From assembly GCA_008638375.1 (NCBI GenBank), contig CM018038.1, forward strand, positions 15,770,515-15,834,514: 64,000 nt of DNA, read 5' to 3'. Shown here piece after piece: positions 57,980-64,000 of the stretch. The notes beneath the pieces were generated by a model. That model worked only from the letters and a program-made list of their open reading frames with translations. It was not told the origin of the DNA and searched no databases. Within the stretch, counting starts at the first letter, position 1; every line of letters begins with the position of its first letter. A program made the translations under genes and the position numbers. The DNA comes from Nyssa sinensis (Eukaryota; Streptophyta; Magnoliopsida; Cornales; Nyssaceae).

Positions 57980-60595
57980 ATGGCACGGAGACGCGCAACT
58001 GTATGTCTATTCTTAGGGGGTAATACATTTTATGGGGAAGAAGGGTTTTCTTACGATGTGCATGCTCCGAGAACATGTGTAAGATTAGATCATGACGTTA
58101 CTTACACTGAAATGGTGGATTGCGTCTGTAATGCGTTGCAGTTGGATCGAAATTCGTGTCAATTGAAAATGACTTGCAGATTTCCATCAGTAGTGGGAGC
58201 ACACATGACAAAATATATGCCATTAGAAATTGTTGACAATAACACTGTTGAAGCAATGGTTGGTGCTATATTTGAGAATCCACAAATATGTAGTATCGAC
58301 TTGTACGTGGAAATAGAGAATTGGAACCAAGGTTGGGGAACCAGTCAGGTGTTAGGACCATTCACTAGATTGCTAACACAAGACTATGGGAATGAATCAC
58401 AGGATATACCGATGATATCGGAGTTTCCGCCCCATCAAACAAATATGTCTAACTCACCATATAATGATGTAACACAACAGTTGCATACAATACCGAATCG
58501 TGAAAGTGTTGTTCAAGAAGTGGCTATGGCTCATGATTCGTCCTGGGCTTATAGAGGTGTTGACGTAAATCTCAGTCCACACAACTCAGTCGAGGAGGCA
58601 GAGGAGGAGGAGGATGAAAGGATGATGGATGAGTTGGGTGAAAATGATGAGGAAGATGAAGAAGCCGTACTAGGGCAAGCTTCTGATGGAATGCATGCGG
58701 AATCCCGAATGCATGAGCCTATGTCACCATTTTTTACTACTGTAGAGTTGCCTAATCAAACCTTGGATAGTAGCTCTTCACTTCATGGCCATGTATGGGA
58801 CCCGATGAGGGATGAGTTAGCAAAGGGTCTACTGTTCGCTGACAAGGATAAGTTGAGGAATGCTATACAAATGTATTCCATTAGAACACACCAGCAATAT
58901 GAGGTTGTGGAAACAAGCTCAAGTATATGGTCTCTAAGATGTAAAATGCATGATGAGTGTGGTTGCCGGTGGAGAATGCGTGCCTGTAAGAGGAAGAAGC
59001 ATGGGTGGTTTGAAATAACAAAATTTGAAGGACCTCACACTTGCTTATATCCTGGTCTAAACAGGGATCACAGGCAGTTGAATTCCATATTGATTGGGGC
59101 TGAAATCCAAGGGCTTGTAAAAGCTGATCCATCTCTCAAAATAGCTGTTATCAGAGACTATGTGCAGCAAAAATTTAACTACCCTGTCTCTTATAAGAAG
59201 GCTTGGATGGCGAAGCAAAAAGCCGTGGCAAGGGTTTTTGGAGATTGGGAGTCGTCCTACAATTTCTTGCCAAAATTTATGGGCGCATTGAAAAAATACA
59301 ATGATGGAACAATCGTGAAGTGGCAGACTTTCCATACTACCTCGGCTGATGATGTGATATTACATAAAGTTTTTTGGGCATTCAAACCATCAATTGAAGG
59401 GTTTAGCCACTGTCGGCCGGTTGTTAGTATAGATGCTACGTTCCTATATGGGAGATATAAGGGGAAGTTGCTAATTGCAATGGGAGCAGATGGAAACAAT
59501 CAGATCTTTCCCCTTGCATTTGCCATCGTTGATGAGGAGTCTTACAATAGTTGGAGTTGGTTCCTCGAACATTTGAAGGATTATGTCATCCGAGATAGGG
59601 AAGGTATTTGTTTGATTTCGGATAGACACAACTGGATCCTTGCAGCTGTTAATGCTCCTAATTCTAGATGGAAACCGCCCCACGCATATCATCGTTTTTG
59701 CCTTCGACATGTTCAGAGCAATTTTAATAGCAGGTTTAAGAATGCACACTTGAAGAGATTGGTGTGGATTGCCGAAAGTACTCATCAAATACGAAAATTC
59801 GATCGAGTCATGGAAGAAATTGGCAAGCTGAATAAAGATGCGAGAGAATATTTGATGAACATTCCGGCAGAGCAGTGGAGTATTGCTCATGATGATGGTC
59901 GTCGCTATGGGATGCGAACGACTAATATATCCGAGGTCTTCAATGGTGTGTTGAAGGGAGCAAGAAACTTGCCTATCACTGCATGTGTCGAACTTATATT
60001 TGAGCGCGTGGTTTATTACTTCAATACCAGACGGCTATTAGCTTTGGACGGTATAAGTAGTAACTATATGTATACTCCTTACGCTGCACAGAGGATTAAT
60101 CGGAATCAAGAAAAGGCTGGACGTCACAAGTTAACACCATATAACTCCAGTCTTGGAATTATAAGGGTTTTAACAGCCAAGGGTAATGTTCAAGTAGTTA
60201 ATCTTACTGCCTGCACTTGCAGTTGTGGGAAGTGGAGCATTTACAGAATTCCTTGTTCCCATGCAATCGCAGTTATGACAGAGTTGAGAGTGTCTTTTCA
60301 TGAATATGTGAATGAATGTTACAGTATTGGCACATACGAGAAGACATGGCAATCACAATTTTATCCACTCCACCACGAGGATTACTGGGAAACACCGTCT
60401 GGTCCAAGAGTATGCCATAATCCCGCCCTTCTACGGAGAAGGGGTCGTCCTAGGTCATCACGACTTAGGAACGAGATGGACATCAGAGAAGTCACTAGGC
60501 ATAATCACTGTGGTATATGTAGGCAAACTGGTCACGATCGTCGATCTTGTCCTACTAACAACCATCCCGAAGCAGGCATTGGCCCATCACATTGA
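57980..60595 (+). CDS. Mutator-like (MULE/MuDR) transposase, uninterrupted
   Basis: An 871-residue open frame starting MARRRATVCLFLGGNTFYGE and ending at TGA. Order: an N-terminal PB1-like domain (about 20-115), an acidic linker (about 205-232, EEAEEEEDERMMDELGENDE), a MuDR DNA-binding domain (about 273-355, with C321, C327, C329 and H353), and the DDE catalytic core. Catalytic candidates are D485 in SIDATFLYGRYKG, D548 in LISDRH and E652 in NISEVFN; FCLRHVQSNF follows the second Asp. A SWIM zinc finger follows, C747-X-C749...C759-X-H761 (CTCSCGKWSIYRIPCSHAIA), and a CCHC knuckle at 844-857 (CGICRQTGHDRRSC). No frameshift or stop, unlike every other transposase here, so it may be active or domesticated. 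Length fits full MURA proteins. Neither TIR was identified; palindromic repeats lie upstream and gene fragments follow. Confidence 0.93.
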   Translation: MARRRATVCLFLGGNTFYGEEGFSYDVHAPRTCVRLDHDVTYTEMVDCVCNALQLDRNSCQLKMTCRFPSVVGAHMTKYMPLEIVDNNTVEAMVGAIFENPQICSIDLYVEIENWNQGWGTSQVLGPFTRLLTQDYGNESQDIPMISEFPPHQTNMSNSPYNDVTQQLHTIPNRESVVQEVAMAHDSSWAYRGVDVNLSPHNSVEEAEEEEDERMMDELGENDEEDEEAVLGQASDGMHAESRMHEPMSPFFTTVELPNQTLDSSSSLHGHVWDPMRDELAKGLLFADKDKLRNAIQMYSIRTHQQYEVVETSSSIWSLRCKMHDECGCRWRMRACKRKKHGWFEITKFEGPHTCLYPGLNRDHRQLNSILIGAEIQGLVKADPSLKIAVIRDYVQQKFNYPVSYKKAWMAKQKAVARVFGDWESSYNFLPKFMGALKKYNDGTIVKWQTFHTTSADDVILHKVFWAFKPSIEGFSHCRPVVSIDATFLYGRYKGKLLIAMGADGNNQIFPLAFAIVDEESYNSWSWFLEHLKDYVIRDREGICLISDRHNWILAAVNAPNSRWKPPHAYHRFCLRHVQSNFNSRFKNAHLKRLVWIAESTHQIRKFDRVMEEIGKLNKDAREYLMNIPAEQWSIAHDDGRRYGMRTTNISEVFNGVLKGARNLPITACVELIFERVVYYFNTRRLLALDGISSNYMYTPYAAQRINRNQEKAGRHKLTPYNSSLGIIRVLTAKGNVQVVNLTACTCSCGKWSIYRIPCSHAIAVMTELRVSFHEYVNECYSIGTYEKTWQSQFYPLHHEDYWETPSGPRVCHNPALLRRRGRPRSSRLRNEMDIREVTRHNHCGICRQTGHDRRSCPTNNHPEAGIGPSH

Positions 60596-60865
60596 TGATC
60601 TTTTATGTAGTTGTAGGATTCGCAAGATTATCAACTTGATGGAAACATGGAAATGACACGAATTGTACGATAAAGCTGCCAAAAATTGAGGTACAAAACC
60701 TAACTCCTAGAGAACTGCTTGCTGTGAGTGGCAATGAACATAAACTGCATGTATTATGTGAATTTAAGAAATGGTCCCTTTTTTTCTCTCCCATAACTAT
60801 TGTTCGTTATTTTTCATGAAGTCACCTTCATGTTCTTAGTTGTAATTGTTATTGTTATCTTGCAG

Positions 60866-60935
60866 GTAATGAATCTGATTGGTGATGTCAAGGGAAAAGT
60901 TACAGTTATGGTAGATGACATGATTGACACTGCTG
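60866..60935 (+). pseudogene. Ribose-phosphate pyrophosphokinase exon fragment
   Basis: Between a ttgcag acceptor and a GT donor the frame reads VMNLIGDVKGKVTVMVDDMI DTA. It contains the PRPP-binding loop VDDMIDTAGT of PRPP synthetases, which make PRPP for nucleotide synthesis. It is a single exon, cut before the final GT of the motif where the intron starts. It lies 270 bases after the MULE transposase on the same strand. Confidence 0.75.
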
Positions 60936-61116
60936 GTGGGTCAAAAGCTTTAATGTTTCTGAATTTGGTCTGATTTCAGTTTTTTGATTAATTCTGATAA
61001 ATTGAGAATACTGTCATGCCCTCTCCATTATTCCTGAACTGCTAATTTTTGCACTGAACTATAAATAATTTGATCTTCTCAAACTCATGATTCTAAATGC
61101 TGCTTCAACTTGACAG

Positions 61117-61267
61117 CGAGTTTGTCTTCGACCCTGCTAAATGGCCACGCGAACAAATGGATGAGGATTTCCTTAAGCTCTCAACGATGTTCAATGCAAT
61201 GAAATCAGTTGTCCGGGCACCTGACATAGACCCCAAATATAAAATTGCAGTTCTTGCTTCAAAGCAG
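61117..61267 (+). pseudogene. Formyltetrahydrofolate deformylase (PURU) exon fragment
   Basis: Preceded by a ttgacag acceptor and followed by GT, the frame reads EFVFDPAKWPREQMDEDFLK LSTMFNAMKSVVRAPDIDP and KYKIAVLASKQ. In plant mitochondrial PURU proteins the region between the ACT domain and the formyltransferase domain has FDP.KWPR.QM..DF..LS..FNA..SVVRVP..DPKYKIAVLASKQDHCL. The exon is in frame throughout (50 codons) but isolated. It supplies no catalytic residues. Confidence 0.65.
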
Positions 61268-61500
61268 GTTCACTTTCCATGTTCATTTCCACTGTTTGTG
61301 TTATCTACATTGGTCAAGAGTGTTAACAGAACTTAATCATCCAAACTTACACAATTCATTGTTTGTGTGCTTCCTTTATTGAAGCTGGCATCATGTTGGG
61401 TATCAAAACATTAATCATCAAAACTGCAGATTTTCAGTCTTTAACCCTATGGGTATCAGATCATATTGTCAAAGTTTTGGACATAAACTTTAGTTTCATT

Positions 61501-62460
61501 AATTTTTTTTAAGGTAAGATAGATTATTTATTTCAGCGAGAAAATTCTACGTAGGTATGTGGGCATGTTCTGAATCATGAATCTAAGTTGTATCTGTGAA
61601 AGAAGATGACTTTGTAATCTTGGATGGGACCTTGGTCTCGGGATTTTATAGAAGATAGAAAATAATATAAAGGTGTAATGGGGATACCAGCTATACAGCT
61701 CAAAAAGAAAAGCAAAAACACAGAACAAAGAGAGAACCTAGACAAGAGATCCTGAAACTAGGAAACAAGAATCAGTGAGCTACAAAAATAACATTAGGCA
61801 GAGTCCAATACATGCTAGATTCCCAGCAAGGTTGCAGACTTGATAAGGGAGAAGAGTTTATCAGTGTTCAAGATTTTTGACCACCAAAGCTTGTTGTTCC
61901 TTTCCATCCAAATAAAGTATACAATGGCAACAATGGTGAATTTCTTGCTGTTAGCAAGAAAGAGTTCCTACTAAAGAATTGGGAAACCCATTGCAATTCT
62001 TGGGAGATAAATTTGAAAGTGCTCGGTCAGGTAGAAAAGTTTTTCAAAACACTTGCCTGGGTCAAAAATTCCAATAAGAGAGGTATTGTTTCCAAATTGA
62101 AGCTAAGAAGGGACAAAGGGAAATCAAGTGGTCAGTTGTTTCATCTTGGGAAAAACAGAGGAGGCAGCGTTGGGGAAAAGGCAAACCCCATCTGATTATC
62201 TTTTCTCTGGTAGTCAAACGATCCTTTCAAAGCAGTCAGAGGATGAAGGAGAACTTTGGGACAATTTTGGAGAACTTTGGTCTCTGAGAGCATTCCAAGC
62301 TGATCATTTAGAAGTGAAAGAGCCTAGGGATGCAGAGACCAATGGATGTAATCCGCAACATTAGGATTGGGCTTGAAATCAATGGGAGTGAGACTTTATC
62401 AAAGAGGAAACAGAATCAGTAGGGTATGATAGATGGACCAATTCCAGTCATTTTTCCTAA
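61501..62460 (-). mobile_element. L1-type LINE remnant (minus strand)
   Basis: On the minus strand, around 61930-61810, it reads IVAIVYFIWMERNNKLWWSK and then DKLFSLIKSATLLGI. This matches the segment after the zf-RVT finger of plant L1 proteins (AAIVY.IW.ERN.R.F). A poly-T run at 61501-61511 marks the A-tail on the minus strand. The 5' side (62000-62460) is degenerate. It lies between the deformylase and dehydrogenase pieces. Confidence 0.6.
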
Positions 62461-63285
62461 TGATGGAGGAAACTTTAGCTTGGTGAGAACTACCAAAATC
62501 GCTAATGGTTCTTCTCCCAGGTCTCTCTAGGCCCCATAGGGTGCCCGTTGTAGTCATTGGATACTCCTGCATTATTATTATTATTATCATCATCATCATC
62601 ACAATTATGATATTAATTTCAACACTAGGTTTAAGTTCGTCCATGACCAATGTTAATTATGATTACCACACTCATTAGAAAGGTTAGGCATTATCATAAT
62701 ACAGCTTTGGAAGCAAAGGAAAAAAAGAAGAAGAGAGAGCGAGAGAGAAGTGAAGAGAAAAAAAAAAAAAGGTAATATTTAGAAATGCAAGAGCAAAACA
62801 GCCATGTAAAGTAAAGCAACTCATAAATAGAGACAATGATTATTTTTATTTGACAATTGCCTAATTTTTAACTCAAACTTTTAAGGCATTTTTAGTATTT
62901 ATCTCCTTTTTTCACTTTAAAATCTCTCCAAAATTGGAGAGATTAGAGAAGATAACCTAATAACTAAACTCTTCCTCTTGATCTTTTCTTTTTTCTCTTC
63001 TTTATAACAATTCAAAAAAAGTGATATTACTTCATTTAAATCTTTTTCTCTATCCCCAAATCATCCCATGCAAAAGAACTGCAAGTTGCAGTTTTATCAT
63101 GAAAACGCATGTACATTAGACAAGCAAGAATTGAAAAACTGCAAGAAAGAATTGCCCCTGTTCCTTCCCCCCCCCCCCCTCGATAATTCCTGCACACATG
63201 CTATCGTATATAGTTAGATGCACCTTCACTCATTGCATGCAGTTTAGTAACGATTGTGCTTTGGAATGGTTGGTTGTAATATCAG
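62461..63285. other. Spacer, no gene seen
   Basis: ATT/ATC triplet repeat at about 62571-62602, a purine-rich patch near 62715-62775, and a C-run at 63167-63179. It may include intron sequence belonging to the dehydrogenase fragment. Confidence 0.5.
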
Positions 63286-63711
63286 CAAATTGCTTATGAA
63301 TACGCGAAGAGAAAGGCGAATATTGTATTGGTCGCCCGCAGAGAGTACAAACTTCGAGGGATCAGTGAGAATGCAATGCTGCTGGGTGCAAATCATGTCT
63401 TGATAATGGCTGCAGATGTTGTCAAGGAAGATGATTGTAAGAGATTCATCAATGAAACCATGAACTTGTACGGGCGTGGTAAGTTTGAAGTGACACCCTA
63501 CTCATGTTTGATGAATTGTAGCAACTAGAAATTACACATTCTGGTCACCTAGAATGTCTTATTGCAATTGACCAAACATAAGAAAATCTAGCCTTAATGT
63601 TATGTCTTGGCCTCCATTTCTGCAGTGGATCATCTAGTAAACACGACAAGTTTGGGACATACTTTCTACTTGGAGGAAGCTGCCGACACATCTGTGTTTC
63701 CCATTCTGATG
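63286..63711 (+). pseudogene. 11-beta-hydroxysteroid dehydrogenase-like (SDR) fragment, two exons
   Basis: Exon a (63286-63478) reads QIAYEYAKRKANIVLVARRE YKLRG, MLLGANHVLIMAADVVKEDD CKRFI. Exon b (63626-63711) reads DHLVNTTSLGHTFYLEEAAD, TSVFPILM. The GGGCGTG|GT...AG|TGGATC junction rebuilds GRVDHLVN in frame. It is the middle of a plant HSD/steroleosin-like SDR protein, usually on oil bodies; the Gly-rich NADP loop and the YxxxK site are missing. The NAG-type motif is NTT here (plants usually have NxA). It may continue past the right edge, so a real gene cannot be excluded. Confidence 0.65.
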
Positions 63712-64000
63712 GTAAATATTGCAAGTGGCATTAGTAATTAAACTTTGAAGAGCGAGCACCTTTATGCCAGTTGATTAGTAAGTGGCTTTGAATTGTTTGC
63801 ATTTTGAGGGAGGTGAGGGATGGGAGAGAAAAAAAAGAAAAGAAAAATACTGTTAAATAGTGTTTAATCTAAATGTAAATTCACCTTTTCTATTGATTTA
63901 TTTGATTTAAATGTTTTGTTTTGGTCCTTCGATAAATTTACTTGCATGTATCAGAATTTAGAGGTTCAGTCACTGAGACACAACAAGAAAACAGAACACA
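63712..64000. other. Right edge, no feature resolved
   Basis: AT-rich, intron-like sequence after the dehydrogenase donor. No TIR or further exon is recognised before the window ends. Confidence 0.5.

Noticed and set aside
58881..59890. Minus-strand open frames inside the MULE transposase gene
   Set aside because: Shadows of the uninterrupted 871-residue plus-strand frame.
31358..61267. SHMT and a formyltetrahydrofolate deformylase piece, both one-carbon enzymes, in the same window, suggesting a metabolic cluster
   Set aside because: The deformylase piece is a single isolated exon beside a MULE, 20 kb away from SHMT and next to unrelated fragments. The shared pathway is most simply coincidence.

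Overview
This is nuclear DNA from a flowering plant, most likely a dicot. The evidence is two ordinary plant genes with many GT-AG introns (a mitochondrial serine hydroxymethyltransferase and a CIPK8-type kinase), the start of a plant-type oligopeptide transporter, AT-rich spacers, a fragment of mitochondrial nad5, and plant families of LTR, hAT, PIF/Harbinger, MULE, RTE and L1 elements. I cannot name the species.

Layout. 0.86-2.4 kb: first two exons of an OPT-family oligopeptide transporter on the minus strand; the gene runs off the left edge. 3.0-3.5 kb: a degenerate LTR piece. 5.4-16.95 kb: a structurally complete LTR retrotransposon (805/809 bp LTRs, TATAT target duplication, PBS, polypurine tract) with no recognisable pol. 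Its interior is a patchwork of broken host-gene pieces in both orientations, a leader carrying two tandem copies and a partial third, and a 27-unit hairpin minisatellite before the 3' LTR. 18.7-20.7 kb: a decayed hAT transposase and a nad5-containing mitochondrial insertion. 22.8-26.6 kb: a complete but dead PIF/Harbinger element with transposase and Myb-like partner. 26.9-30.2 kb: a hAT-like element holding exons that look like cytochrome b5 reductase and an RNA cytidine acetyltransferase. 31.4-40.7 kb: SHMT, 15 exons, intact. 42.4-52.7 kb: CIPK8-like kinase on the minus strand, 14 exons, intact, converging on SHMT, with RTE, L1 and TIR-element pieces in its introns. 53.4-57.9 kb: palindromic GC-rich repeats and a 3.26 kb putative solo LTR inside a minisatellite. 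58.0-60.6 kb: an uninterrupted 871-residue MULE transposase. 60.9-63.7 kb: exon-sized pieces resembling PRPP synthetase, formyltetrahydrofolate deformylase and an 11-beta-HSD-like dehydrogenase, with splice sites kept, plus an L1 remnant.

How it fits together. The two complete host genes are independent housekeeping and signalling genes. The striking theme is host-gene fragments lying in or beside three unrelated transposon types (LTR, hAT, MULE) within 60 kb. The LTR element is the most unusual: at least eight pieces that resemble different plant genes (CAT9-like, NB-LRR, HD-Zip I, GCN1, Pumilio, two LRR stretches, CNOT4) sit between LTRs that differ, by eye, only in repeat-unit number, so the composite seems to have moved recently using proteins supplied in trans.

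All product names come from reading translated sequence against remembered family motifs; no database search was run.
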